From: an uncultured Oscillospiraceae bacterium
Lineage (GTDB): Bacteria; Bacillota; Clostridia; Oscillospirales; Oscillospiraceae
Direction: 5' to 3'
NCBI GenBank assembly: GCA_934589665.1
Contig: CAKTOJ010000001.1
Location: forward strand, 1-64,000
Length of the DNA stretch: 64,000 nt
Position numbers and translations under genes: made by a program. Positions 1-7,489 of this stretch are shown in pieces. The notes beneath the pieces are model-generated. The model saw only the letters and a program-made list of their open reading frames with translations, was not told the origin of the DNA and did no database searches. Numbering within the stretch: the first letter of the stretch is position 1; each line of letters starts with the position of its first letter.

Positions 1-900
1 ATTCAGGGCGGCATGGCCAACATCGCCACCGGCGAATTTGCCGCCGCCTGTTCCAACGCCGGAGCGCTGGGCGTGATCGCCACCGGCGGCATGCTGCGCT
101 CCGAGCTTCTGCGAGAGCAGATCCGCATCTGCAAAGAGCGGACGGACAAGCCCTTCGGCGTGAACCTGATGCTGATGAACCCCTGTGCCGACGAGATGGC
201 CCGAATCATCATCGAAGAGGGCGTTCAGGTAGTGACCACCGGCGCGGGCAGTCCCGGCAAGTACATCCCCGCATGGAAGGCTGCCGGAATCAAGGTACTG
301 CCCGTGGTGGCGGCCGCCATTCTCGCCAAGCGGCTGGCAGCGCAGGGTGCGGATGCCATCATCGCCGAGGGCACGGAGTCCGGCGGCCACGTGGGCGAGA
401 TGACCACCATGGCGCTGGTGCCGCAGGTCATCGACGCGGTGGACGTTCCCGTCGTCGCCGCCGGAGGCATTGCCGACGGCCGTCAGGCTGCCGCCGCCCT
501 CGCGCTGGGAGCCTGCGGCATTCAGGTGGGCACCTGTCTGCTGGCAAGCCGCGAGTGCCCCATTCACGACAACTACAAGCAAGCCCTCCTGAAAGCCAAG
601 GACAGCGACACCACCGTGACGGGCCGCTCCATCGGCGGGCCGGTGCGGGTGCTGAAGAACAAGATGGCGCGGGAGTATCTGGCGCTGGAAAAGCGCGGCG
701 CTACATTGGAGGAATTGGAGCACGTGACGCTCGGCGGCCTCCGCCGCGCGGTGTTCGACGGCGACGTGGAGCGCGGCAGCGTCATGGCGGGTCAGGTGGC
801 CGGTATGCTCCATGAGATCAAGCCTCTGCGTCAGATCTTCGAGGAGCTTTACGCAGGCAGTCGGGCCGTTTTGAAGGCCGCGGAGGAAGCATGGCAGTAA
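1..900 (+). CDS. fabK: Enoyl-ACP reductase II FabK (5' end cut by window edge)
   Basis: FMN-dependent enoyl-ACP reductase that completes each elongation round of type II fatty acid synthesis. The frame is open from base 1, reading IQGGMANIATGEFAAACSN, the family's N-terminal flavin-binding region, so only about 15 residues are missing. Further on are the GTESGGHVGE segment, which carries the family's active-site His, and the phosphate-binding stretch VPVVAAGGIADG. 299 codons are visible; FabK is usually 310-320 residues. The stop overlaps the start of the next gene by 10 bp. No FabI is seen here, so this is probably the main enoyl reductase. An internal ATG at base 13 is not the true start. 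Confidence 0.93.
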   Translation: MQGGMANIATGEFAAACSNAGALGVIATGGMLRSELLREQIRICKERTDKPFGVNLMLMNPCADEMARIIIEEGVQVVTTGAGSPGKYIPAWKAAGIKVLPVVAAAILAKRLAAQGADAIIAEGTESGGHVGEMTTMALVPQVIDAVDVPVVAAGGIADGRQAAAALALGACGIQVGTCLLASRECPIHDNYKQALLKAKDSDTTVTGRSIGGPVRVLKNKMAREYLALEKRGATLEELEHVTLGGLRRAVFDGDVERGSVMAGQVAGMLHEIKPLRQIFEELYAGSRAVLKAAEEAWQ

Positions 901-1964
901 CGATCCGGGGAAAGACCCTCCCACTCCCCATTTTGCAGGGCGGCATGGGGGTCGGCATCAGCCTGGAGCGTCTGGCCGGAGCCGTGGCCGCCTGCGGCGG
1001 CATGGGCACCCTCTCCACCGCCGTCTGCGGCTTTCAGGAGCCGGACTTTGCCCAGCATCCCTTTGAAGCCAATCTTCGCGCGCTGGACCGCCAGGTCCGC
1101 CGGGCCAAGGAGCTTGCCCACGACGTGGGCCTAGTGGCCGTCAATGCCATGGTGGCCACCAGCCAGTACGCCGACAGCGTGCGCACCGCCCTGCGGGCGG
1201 GAGCCGACGCCATCGTCTGCGGTGCGGGCCTGCCGAAGGACCTTCCTGCTCTGGCGGAGGAGGTACCGGAGAGCAACGCCGCGCTTGCGCCCATCGTCAG
1301 CAGCGGGCGGGCCGCAGGGCTGCTCTGTAAGCTGTGGGACCGGCACTACGGCCGCATCCCCGACTTCGTGGTGCTGGAGGGGCCGGAGGCCGGAGGGCAT
1401 CTGGGCTTTTCCCGGCAGGAGCTGGACGCGCCGCAGACCCTTTCCGCCCTTTTGAAGGACGTTCTCACCGCGCTGGCTCCCTTTCGGGACAAAGCGGGGC
1501 GGGACATTCCGGTTTTCGTGGCGGGCGGCGTAAAAAGCGGCGCCGACATGGCCCGCTATATGAAGGAGGGCGCCGCCGGAGCGCAGTTCGCCACCCGCTT
1601 CATCGCCACGGCGGAATGCGACGCCTCCGACGGCTATAAGCGGCGTCTGCTGAACGCATCCCCCGCTGACATCACGCTGGTAAAAAGTCCGGTGGGGATG
1701 CCGGGGCGCGCCCTCCGCAGCCCACTCATCCGGCGGGTGGAGGCCGGAACGCAGCCGCCGCCGGAGCGGTGCATCAAATGCATCACCACCTGTGACGGGA
1801 AAAACGCCCCCTACTGCATCTCCCGGGCCCTCATCGCCGCACGGAACGGCGACTGGGAAAACGGCCTCTTTTTCTGCGGGGCCAATGCCGGAGCGGTCAA
1901 TGCCCTTTCCACCGTGCCGGAGCAGATGGCCCAGATCATGGACGAATGGAGAAACGCGCAATGA
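891..1964 (+). CDS. FabK/PfaD-like nitronate monooxygenase family flavoprotein
   Basis: TIM-barrel flavoprotein of the nitronate monooxygenase/2-nitropropane dioxygenase family, 357 residues. It opens with LPILQGGMGVGISLERLAG, has EGPEAGGHLGF in the middle (the position of the family's active-site His) and VFVAGGVKSGADMARYM for flavin phosphate. It differs from FabK in a C-terminal Cys-rich tail, CIKCITTC followed by PYCISRAL, also seen in PfaD-like members. It overlaps fabK by 10 bp and touches fabD by an ATGA junction, so it is made with the fatty acid enzymes. It may be a second enoyl reductase or a flavin oxidoreductase serving lipid synthesis; the substrate cannot be read from sequence. 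Confidence 0.8.
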   Translation: MAVTIRGKTLPLPILQGGMGVGISLERLAGAVAACGGMGTLSTAVCGFQEPDFAQHPFEANLRALDRQVRRAKELAHDVGLVAVNAMVATSQYADSVRTALRAGADAIVCGAGLPKDLPALAEEVPESNAALAPIVSSGRAAGLLCKLWDRHYGRIPDFVVLEGPEAGGHLGFSRQELDAPQTLSALLKDVLTALAPFRDKAGRDIPVFVAGGVKSGADMARYMKEGAAGAQFATRFIATAECDASDGYKRRLLNASPADITLVKSPVGMPGRALRSPLIRRVEAGTQPPPERCIKCITTCDGKNAPYCISRALIAARNGDWENGLFFCGANAGAVNALSTVPEQMAQIMDEWRNAQ

Positions 1965-2902
1965 AATTAGGATTTTTATACGCCGGACAGGGCAGCCAGC
2001 ACCCCGGTATGGGCGCCGACCTGTATGAGGCGTTTCCAACCTTCCGGAAGGTACTGGACAGCGCCGCCAAAAAGGTGGATTTTGATTTGAAGGAGGTCTC
2101 CTTCACGGACGCGGCGGGCGTGCTGAATCAGACACGGTACACCCAGCCCTGCATGGTGGCCTTTGCCGGCGGACTGACGGCTGTGCTGGCGGAGCGGGGC
2201 ATTGTCCCCTCTGCCGCCGCCGGACTTTCGCTGGGAGAATACTCCGCCCTCTGCGCCGCCGGGGTCTTTGACGCCGATACCGCCGTGGAGCTGGTGGCCT
2301 TCCGAGGCAGAGCCATGGAGGAGGCTGCCGCCGGACGCCCCTCCGCCATGATGGCGGTGCTGGGGCTGGACCGGGAGAGCCTGCAGGCGGCCTGTGACGA
2401 GGCCGCCGCGCAGGGCTGCGTGGTCATTGCCAACTACAACTGCCCCGGTCAGCTGGTTCTCGGCGGCGACAAGGCCGCCGTGGAAGCGGCGGCGGCTCTG
2501 GCAAAGGAAAAAGGGGCGCGCCGCTGTCTGCCGCTGAAGGTCAGCGGGCCGTTCCATACGCCCCTCATGGCCCCTGCCGGAGACGCGCTGGCGGAGCGGT
2601 TCCGCACCGTCACGTTCCACGAGCCCCGTATCCCTGTTGTTTTCAACTGCCTGGGCACGGAAAAGCCGGAGAATGTCACCATTCCGGAGCTGCTGGTGCG
2701 TCAGGTGCAGAGCAGTGTGTACATGGAGGATTCCATCCGGTATATGGCCGCCATGGGGCTCGACGCGCTGGTGGAGATCGGCCCCGGAAAGGCACTCAGC
2801 GGCTTTGTGAAGAAAACCGTTCCGGCGCTGCCGGTATACGCCGTGGAAACCGCGGCGGACGTGGAAGAGCTGACAGAACGGCTCAAAGGAGAAGCAGTAT
2901 GA
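1961..2902 (+). CDS. fabD: Malonyl-CoA:ACP transacylase FabD
   Basis: Moves malonyl from CoA to acyl carrier protein, supplying extender units. The N-terminus has GQGSQHPGMG (residues 9-18), the nucleophile is Ser90 in GLSLGEYSAL, and the partner His199 sits in SGPFHTPLM. The usual GHSLGE is GLSLGE here, a common clostridial variant. 313 residues is the family length. The ATG at 1961 was chosen because it forms an ATGA overlap with the upstream stop and starts directly at the conserved first strand; an in-frame ATG 15 bases earlier lies inside the previous gene. The stop overlaps fabG by 4 bp. Confidence 0.95.
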   Translation: MKLGFLYAGQGSQHPGMGADLYEAFPTFRKVLDSAAKKVDFDLKEVSFTDAAGVLNQTRYTQPCMVAFAGGLTAVLAERGIVPSAAAGLSLGEYSALCAAGVFDADTAVELVAFRGRAMEEAAAGRPSAMMAVLGLDRESLQAACDEAAAQGCVVIANYNCPGQLVLGGDKAAVEAAAALAKEKGARRCLPLKVSGPFHTPLMAPAGDALAERFRTVTFHEPRIPVVFNCLGTEKPENVTIPELLVRQVQSSVYMEDSIRYMAAMGLDALVEIGPGKALSGFVKKTVPALPVYAVETAADVEELTERLKGEAV

Positions 2903-3642
2903 ATTTTTCGGGAAAAACAGCGGTGGTTACCGGCGGCAGCCGCGGACTGGGCCGCGCGATCTGTCTGGAGCTGGCCCGCGGCGGGGCGGACATCGTGCTC
3001 TGCTACGCGGGCAACGAAGCGGCGGCCAATGAGACCGCTGCCGCCTGCGAGGCGCTGGGGGCCAGGGCCGTGGCCGTCCGCTGCGACGTGTCGAAAGAGG
3101 ACGAGGTGAAAGCCCTGATGGACGCCGCCCTCAAGGCCTTTGGCCGCATCGACATTCTGGCGAACAACGCGGGCATCACAAGGGACGGCCTGCTCATGAT
3201 GATGAAGCCGGAGGACTTTGACGCCGTTATCAGCGCCAACCTCAGGGGAACCTTCCTGTGCATGAAGGCGGCGGCACGGCAGATGGTAAAGCAGCGCTAT
3301 GGCCGCATCGTGAACCTTTCCAGTGTGGTGGGCCTGCGCGGCAACGCCGGACAGGTGAACTACGCCGCAAGCAAGGCGGGGGTCATCGGCATGACCAAAT
3401 CCCTTGCCAAGGAGCTGGCGGGGCGGAACATCACCGTCAACGCCGTGGCTCCCGGCTTTATCGACACGGATATGACCGCCGCCCTGACGGATGCGGCCAG
3501 AAGCACCGCCCTCGGTGCCATTCCCATGGGGCGCATGGGCGCGCCGGAGGATGTGGCGCGGGCCGTGGCCTTTCTCGCCGGCGACAGCGCCGGCTACATC
3601 ACCGGACAGGTGCTGGCCGTTGACGGCGGCATGAGCATGTAA
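2899..3642 (+). CDS. fabG: 3-oxoacyl-ACP reductase FabG
   Basis: NADPH-dependent short-chain dehydrogenase that reduces 3-oxoacyl-ACP. It has the classical SDR marks: TGGSRGLG (11-18) for the cofactor, NNAG (89-92), and catalytic Ser142, Tyr155 and Lys159 in YAASKAGV. 247 residues is the standard length. It begins inside the fabD stop (ATGA) and is followed by an AAGGAGG ribosome site 12 bases before fabF. The context makes fatty acid synthesis the certain role rather than another SDR function. Confidence 0.96.
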   Translation: MNFSGKTAVVTGGSRGLGRAICLELARGGADIVLCYAGNEAAANETAAACEALGARAVAVRCDVSKEDEVKALMDAALKAFGRIDILANNAGITRDGLLMMMKPEDFDAVISANLRGTFLCMKAAARQMVKQRYGRIVNLSSVVGLRGNAGQVNYAASKAGVIGMTKSLAKELAGRNITVNAVAPGFIDTDMTAALTDAARSTALGAIPMGRMGAPEDVARAVAFLAGDSAGYITGQVLAVDGGMSM

Positions 3643-3654
3643 GGAGGTCTCTTT

Positions 3655-4896
3655 ATGGAACGACGCAGAGTTGTTATCACCGGTCTGGGGGCCGTGACCC
3701 CCGTGGGCCTGACGGCGGGCGAGAGCTGGACTGCCGTGAGGAGCGGCGTGTGCGGCATCGGCCCCATCACCCACTACGATCCCGCCGGACAAAAGGTAAA
3801 GCTGGCAGCGGAGGTGAAGAGCTTTGACCCGGAGGCCCTGCTGGGCCGTCAGGAGGCCAAGCGCATGGGCCGCTTCACCCAGTTTGCCGCGGCGGCGGCG
3901 CGGGAGGCGCTGGCGGACGCCGCACTCTCCGCCGGAGAGATCGACGCGGACCGTTACGGCGTGATCCTCTCCAGCGGCATCGGCGGTCAGGCCATCACTG
4001 AAGCGGAGCACAGCCGGGGACTGGAAAAGGGCTTCGACCGCGTGTCGCCCTTCTATGTTCCCACCGCCATCTGCAACATGGCGGCAGGTCAGGTAGCCAT
4101 TGACGCGGGCTTCCGCGGCATGTGCTCCTGCCCTGTCACCGCCTGCGCCGGCGGCACCAACGCCGTGGGCGATGCCTTCCACTACATCCGTGACGGCTAC
4201 GCCGACGGCATGCTCTGCGGCGGCACGGAGGCTGCCATCACGCCGCTGGCCATCGGCGGCTTCACCTCCATGAAGGCGCTGACGCAGACGGAGAACCCCA
4301 ACCGGGCCTCCATCCCCTTTGACGCGGAGCGCAGCGGCTTTGTCATGGGCGAGGGCGCGGGCGTTCTGTTGCTCGAGGAGCTCTCGCACGCCCGCGCGCG
4401 GGGCGCAAACATCTATGCCGAGATCGTCGGCTACGGCGCGACCTGCGACGCGCACCACATCACCGCCCCCCTGCCGGACGGCAGCGGCGGCGCCAAGGCC
4501 ATGGCCATTGCGCTCTCGGACGGCGGCGTTATGCCGGAGCAGGTGGGCTACATCAACGCCCACGGCACCTCCACCCACCTCAACGACGCCGGGGAGACCG
4601 CCGCCGTGAAAACGGTGTTCGGCACCCACGCCTATCAGCTGGCCATGAGCTCCACCAAGTCCATGACCGGCCACATGCTGGGAGCTGCCGGGGCCGTGGA
4701 GGCCATCTTCACCGCGCTGGCCCTGCGGGACGGCTTCCTGCCCGCCACCATCCACTATCAGGTGCCCGACCCGGCATGCGATTTGGACGTGATCCCCAAC
4801 GAGGGCCGCAGAGCGGATATCCGCTATGCCATGAGCAACTCTCTGGGCTTCGGCGGGCACAACGGCAGTCTTCTGCTGAAAAAATGGGAGGACTGA
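3655..4896 (+). CDS. fabF: 3-oxoacyl-ACP synthase II FabF
   Basis: Condensing enzyme that elongates acyl-ACP with malonyl-ACP. The thiolase-fold catalytic triad is visible: Cys164 in [11 protein letters not shown], His303 in [11 protein letters not shown] and His340 in [12 protein letters not shown], with Lys335 just before it. 413 residues matches FabF. A strong ribosome site (AAGGAGG) precedes the ATG. Only one base separates its stop from fabZ, indicating coupled translation. No FabH or carboxylase subunits are in the window; they may lie upstream of the left edge. Confidence 0.96.
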   Translation: MERRRVVITGLGAVTPVGLTAGESWTAVRSGVCGIGPITHYDPAGQKVKLAAEVKSFDPEALLGRQEAKRMGRFTQFAAAAAREALADAALSAGEIDADRYGVILSSGIGGQAITEAEHSRGLEKGFDRVSPFYVPTAICNMAAGQVAIDAGFRGMCSCPVTACAGGTNAVGDAFHYIRDGYADGMLCGGTEAAITPLAIGGFTSMKALTQTENPNRASIPFDAERSGFVMGEGAGVLLLEELSHARARGANIYAEIVGYGATCDAHHITAPLPDGSGGAKAMAIALSDGGVMPEQVGYINAHGTSTHLNDAGETAAVKTVFGTHAYQLAMSSTKSMTGHMLGAAGAVEAIFTALALRDGFLPATIHYQVPDPACDLDVIPNEGRRADIRYAMSNSLGFGGHNGSLLLKKWED

Positions 4897-4897
4897 A

Positions 4898-5329
4898 ATG
4901 GGCTTGCAGTTAAATTCCAACGAGATCGCGGACATTCTTCCCCACCGCTATCCCTTTGCGCTGGTGGACCGCATCACCGACGGAGAATCCGGCGTGTGGG
5001 CCAAGGGCATCAAGTGCGTCAGCGTGGGCGAGCCGTTTTTCTGCGGCCATTTTCCGCAGAAGCACGTCATGCCCGGTGTGCTGATTCTGGAGGCGCTGGC
5101 ACAGGTGGGGGCCGTGGCAATTTTGTCCCTGCCGGAAAACAAGGGTAAAATCGCCCTCTTTGGCGGGGTGAAAAACGCCCGCTTCAGGCGGCAGGTCGTC
5201 CCCGGCGATGTGCTGGAGCTGGAATGCGTCCTCACCAAGCGGCGGGGCCCGGTGGGCATCGGGGCCTGCAGGGCTACCGTGGGCGGCGAGCTCGCCTGCA
5301 CGGCGGAGCTGATCTTTGCCATAGCGTAA
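4898..5329 (+). CDS. fabZ: 3-hydroxyacyl-ACP dehydratase FabZ
   Basis: Hot-dog-fold dehydratase turning 3-hydroxyacyl-ACP into trans-2-enoyl-ACP, the substrate of FabK. It carries [13 protein letters not shown] (14-26), catalytic His51 in [11 protein letters not shown] and catalytic Glu65 in [10 protein letters not shown]. 143 residues is the family size. It is the last enzyme gene of the fab operon before the regulator, whose own promoter begins a few bases after this stop. Confidence 0.95.
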   Translation: MGLQLNSNEIADILPHRYPFALVDRITDGESGVWAKGIKCVSVGEPFFCGHFPQKHVMPGVLILEALAQVGAVAILSLPENKGKIALFGGVKNARFRRQVVPGDVLELECVLTKRRGPVGIGACRATVGGELACTAELIFAIA

Positions 5330-5334
5330 CGCCC

Positions 5335-5363
5335 TTGCCTTTTTCCGCCGGAATTGCTATACT
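5335..5363 (+). promoter_or_regulatory. Sigma-A-type promoter of the marR gene
   Basis: TTGCCT (5335-5340) and TATACT (5358-5363) are separated by 17 bp, a near-consensus promoter between fabZ and the regulator. The 11-bp palindrome CTGAATATCAG (5362-5372) overlaps the end of the -10 box and could be an autoregulatory operator. The promoter is read directly from sequence; the operator role is inference. Confidence 0.6.
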
Positions 5364-5401
5364 GAATATCAGATTTGTGTTCTGCGGGAAGGGAATGTGT
5401 T

Positions 5402-5890
5402 ATGCTCAATCAGGCCTTCAACGAAGTGTATACCAAGTTCAAGCTCCATTTTTATCAGGAGATCTTCCGCCGCTTTCAGGACCGTGAGGCCAGCCTCACC
5501 ACCGTGGAAACCTTCTGCATGGAGAGCATCATGGCGCTGGGGCGGCCGTCGGTGAACGAGTTTGCCACATTTATGCGCATCTCTCCGCCCAATGCCGCCT
5601 ACAAGGTTAACAGTCTGGTGAAAAAGGGCTACATCCGCAAGGTCCAGTCGCCCTCTGATCGGCGGGAGTATCATCTGGAGGTTACGCAGAAGTATATCGA
5701 CTACTACAATATCTCCTCCAATTACATGGCGGAGGTCATGGACCGGATCGTCCACCGCTTCCCCGCCGAGGACTGCGCCAAATTAGAGGAGATCCTCACT
5801 GTGGTCGGCCGCGAGCTGATGCCGGAGGTTGCCTTGCCGGAGCGCACGTCCGATGCTCTGCCGTCTGAGTCGGAGCGCTCGCAGGCTTAA
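5402..5890 (+). CDS. MarR-family regulator, FabT-like
   Basis: Winged-helix repressor of 162 residues. The recognition-helix region (around MRISPPNAAYKVNSLVKKGY) and the wing SPSDRREYHL are typical of MarR proteins. In many Firmicutes a MarR member (FabT) sits at the fab operon and represses it in response to acyl-ACP. Here the regulator follows fabZ and has its own promoter, so position supports a FabT-like role without proving it. The ATG at 5402, after GGGAA, was chosen; an in-frame ATG 27 bases earlier lies too close to the promoter. A DNA motif search of fab promoters for its operator would test the assignment. Confidence 0.8.
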   Translation: MLNQAFNEVYTKFKLHFYQEIFRRFQDREASLTTVETFCMESIMALGRPSVNEFATFMRISPPNAAYKVNSLVKKGYIRKVQSPSDRREYHLEVTQKYIDYYNISSNYMAEVMDRIVHRFPAEDCAKLEEILTVVGRELMPEVALPERTSDALPSESERSQA

Positions 5891-5902
5891 ACGGGGATCA
5901 CG

Positions 5903-6406
5903 ATGATGGACTGGATCGTTTCGGAAACGGACGCGTATGCGCTCCTTGCGTCCTTCCTCCAGAGGAAGAGAGGGATCGCCCCGCTGCCGGAGATGGCGCG
6001 GCGCGCGGGCGGGAAACCGTGGTTCCCCGATCAACCGCAGATCGAATTCAACGTCAGCCACTCGGGCGGACTGTCGCTCTGCGCGCTGGCCGGCGGCCCC
6101 GTCGGCGCGGACATCGAGCGGATACGCCCGCGAGGCGCGGGACTGCCGCGCTACACGCTTTCCGGACAGGAATGGGACTGGTTCTGCGCGCGCGGGAGCC
6201 GCTGGGAGGATTTCTACACGCTCTGGACGCTCAAGGAGGCCAGAGTGAAGTGCACCGGACAGGGGCTTCGCCGTCCGGCGCGGGAGATCAGCGTGCCGCT
6301 TCTGACGCCGGGAGAGGAACGGGACTGGCAGGGTTTTCATTTTACCGCGCTCTCCGGCCCCGGCTGGCGGGGCGCGGTGTGCGAAGCGGGGAGCGATACC
6401 GTATGA
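5903..6406 (+). CDS. 4'-phosphopantetheinyl transferase, Sfp-type, short
   Basis: Transfers the phosphopantetheine arm from CoA to a carrier protein such as ACP. The superfamily motifs are in order: FNVSHSGG (49-56), the metal-binding pair Asp70 and Glu72 in GADIERI, and WTLKEA (108-113), which carries the Lys and Glu that contact CoA and metal. At 167 residues it is shorter than Sfp (about 220) but longer than AcpS; the N-terminal half before NVSHS is reduced. It follows the regulator by 12 bp and ends at a strong terminator, so it closes the fatty acid unit. It probably activates the ACP of this pathway. Confidence 0.82.
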   Translation: MMDWIVSETDAYALLASFLQRKRGIAPLPEMARRAGGKPWFPDQPQIEFNVSHSGGLSLCALAGGPVGADIERIRPRGAGLPRYTLSGQEWDWFCARGSRWEDFYTLWTLKEARVKCTGQGLRRPAREISVPLLTPGEERDWQGFHFTALSGPGWRGAVCEAGSDTV

Positions 6407-6414
6407 TCCCACAA

Positions 6415-6455
6415 AAAAGGAAAGACAGCGTAATGCTTACGCTGTCTTTCCTTTT
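6415..6455. terminator. Bidirectional rho-independent terminator
   Basis: A perfect 19-bp stem (6415-6433 with 6437-6455) and a 3-base loop, A-rich on the left and T-rich on the right. It can stop the fab unit on the plus strand and the SLH remnant on the minus strand. Confidence 0.88.
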
Positions 6456-6460
6456 GCTTT

Positions 6461-7202
6461 TTATCCGATGCCAGCGGCTCTCCAAAGCAGTGTTACGATC
6501 TGCGCGCGGGTGCAGCCGCCGTTGGGCGTCAGATATCCGCCGGAGCCCTGCATCACGCCCGCGCCGCAAGGCCCACTGCACTGCGGGGACGGCCCATTCG
6601 GGGATATCGAAGGCGTCCGCATAGCTGAGAATATTCGTATCCTCGCCGACACGCACGTCCGCGCCGCGATACTGCATATAGCGGTAGAGCATCGTGACCG
6701 CCTGTGCGCGTGTGAGCGCGCCGCCGTCGACGAGTATGACGGAATCCAGACCGTCACCGGAGAGAACGTGGCCGTTGAGGTCGAGCGTGACCTCGCCGGT
6801 AATCTTCAGCGGCGAGGAGAGATCTGTGTCGCGGCTGAGTGCGTACACGCCGCCGGTGAGCTCCGTCACGCCGTCGGGCAGGGACTCCGTGCCCTCCGGT
6901 ACGCCGGTGGGCAGACGCAGTACGAGATGCAGCGTGGCCTACCTTTGAATGTTGTACTCGGTGAGCGTTTTGCTATCCTCAAGCTGTTTGCCGGCAAAGA
7001 TGAGCTGCTGCTGCTCGGGCGGGATGCCCTCCCTTTCCTGCACCTTTGCCTTGACGGCGAGGACCGCGTCCGTCGGCTCGATCTCCAGCGTGATGGTCTT
7101 GCCAGTGAGCGTTTTGACGAAGATCTGCATGGCCGCGGCGTTTACGCACAGGACAAGGCAGAGCGTCAGCACGGTGAGGGTGCGCCAAAGTCGTTTTTTC
7201 AT
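6461..7202 (-). pseudogene. Broken gene: signal peptide, ubiquitin domain, beta-helix remnant, SLH domain
   Basis: Read on the minus strand this was one surface protein. A signal peptide is followed by a ubiquitin fold. A TAG replaces ubiquitin codon 64 (bases 6941-6939), and the same frame continues with ATLHLVLRL, the last ubiquitin strand. After a short linker comes a beta-helix-like piece (ITGEVTLDLNGHVLSGDG), which joins abruptly to an SLH domain (TRAQAVTMLYRYM, then FDIPEWAVPAVQWA), as expected after an internal deletion. One extra base near 6568-6569 shifts the frame; the next frame restores GAGVMQGSGGYLTPNGG and TRAQIVTLLWR and ends at TAA just before the terminator. SLH domains bind secondary cell-wall polymers, so the intact ancestor would have displayed ubiquitin on the cell surface. 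Confidence 0.88.
6939..7202 (-). CDS. Secreted ubiquitin-like protein, truncated at ubiquitin residue 63
   Basis: The intact 5' reading frame of the broken gene, 87 residues. Residues 1-24 are a signal peptide: positive start (MKKR), hydrophobic core and an AAA end, so cleavage after Ala24 would expose ubiquitin Met1. Residues 25-87 match human ubiquitin 1-63 at about 47 of 63 positions by my count. Kept are Lys6, Lys11, Lys27, Lys29 and Lys48, and the Leu8/Ile44 patch; positions 33 and 63 are Arg. The product ends at TAG, so it lacks the last strand and could not fold as full ubiquitin. Downstream sequence reads RLPTG where ubiquitin has RLRGG, so no conjugation-competent di-glycine existed. 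GGAGG lies 8 bases before the ATG. Confidence 0.85.
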   Translation of the reverse strand: MKKRLWRTLTVLTLCLVLCVNAAAMQIFVKTLTGKTITLEIEPTDAVLAVKAKVQEREGIPPEQQQLIFAGKQLEDSKTLTEYNIQR

Positions 7203-7253
7203 TGTGATACCTCCGTGAGCGCAGACTGATACACCATATAACAGTATGGTGAG

Positions 7254-7282
7254 AGTATATCCGGTTTTTCCCACGCCGTAAA
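7254..7282 (-). promoter_or_regulatory. Probable promoter of the ubiquitin-SLH gene
   Basis: On the minus strand TTTACG (7282-7277) and TATACT (7259-7254) are 17 bp apart, about 50 bases upstream of the start codon. The -10 box is good and the -35 box matches 4 of 6 positions. If active, the broken gene is still transcribed. Confidence 0.5.
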
Positions 7283-7298
7283 TCCGCCCAAAGTATGA

Positions 7299-7329
7299 GA
7301 AGCGTGCAGACAGTTCGTCTGCACGCTTC
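7299..7329. other. Hairpin in the divergent intergenic region
   Basis: A 13-bp perfect stem (7299-7311 with 7317-7329) with a 5-base loop, between the divergent ubiquitin-like and nitrilase genes. There is no good T-run on either side, so it is not a clear terminator. The rest of 7203-7489 shows only the minus-strand promoter and a ribosome site for the nitrilase. Confidence 0.5.
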
Positions 7330-7489
7330 TTCCGAGACGATATGAATTTCAAGGGGAAACAGACCCGGCGCACAGGTGCCGCCGGAGCCGCGCGGCAGGG
7401 GTGCGGGCTTGTTTTTGTATACCGTTCATCGTAGGAAAAAGAGTATCCGTCGTTGCCGGCGCATATTGATTGAATAGGAGGATTGCTTT

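Noticed and set aside
2701-4935. Long antisense open frame of 744 codons over fabG and fabF
   Set aside because: Typical GC-rich shadow: the opposite strand codes for two well-conserved enzymes with ribosome sites; the antisense protein has low-complexity Ala/Gly/His composition and no motif.
6939-7202. ThiS, MoaD or other native bacterial beta-grasp protein
   Set aside because: Those share only the fold and end in GG; this one matches ubiquitin residue by residue and carries a signal peptide.
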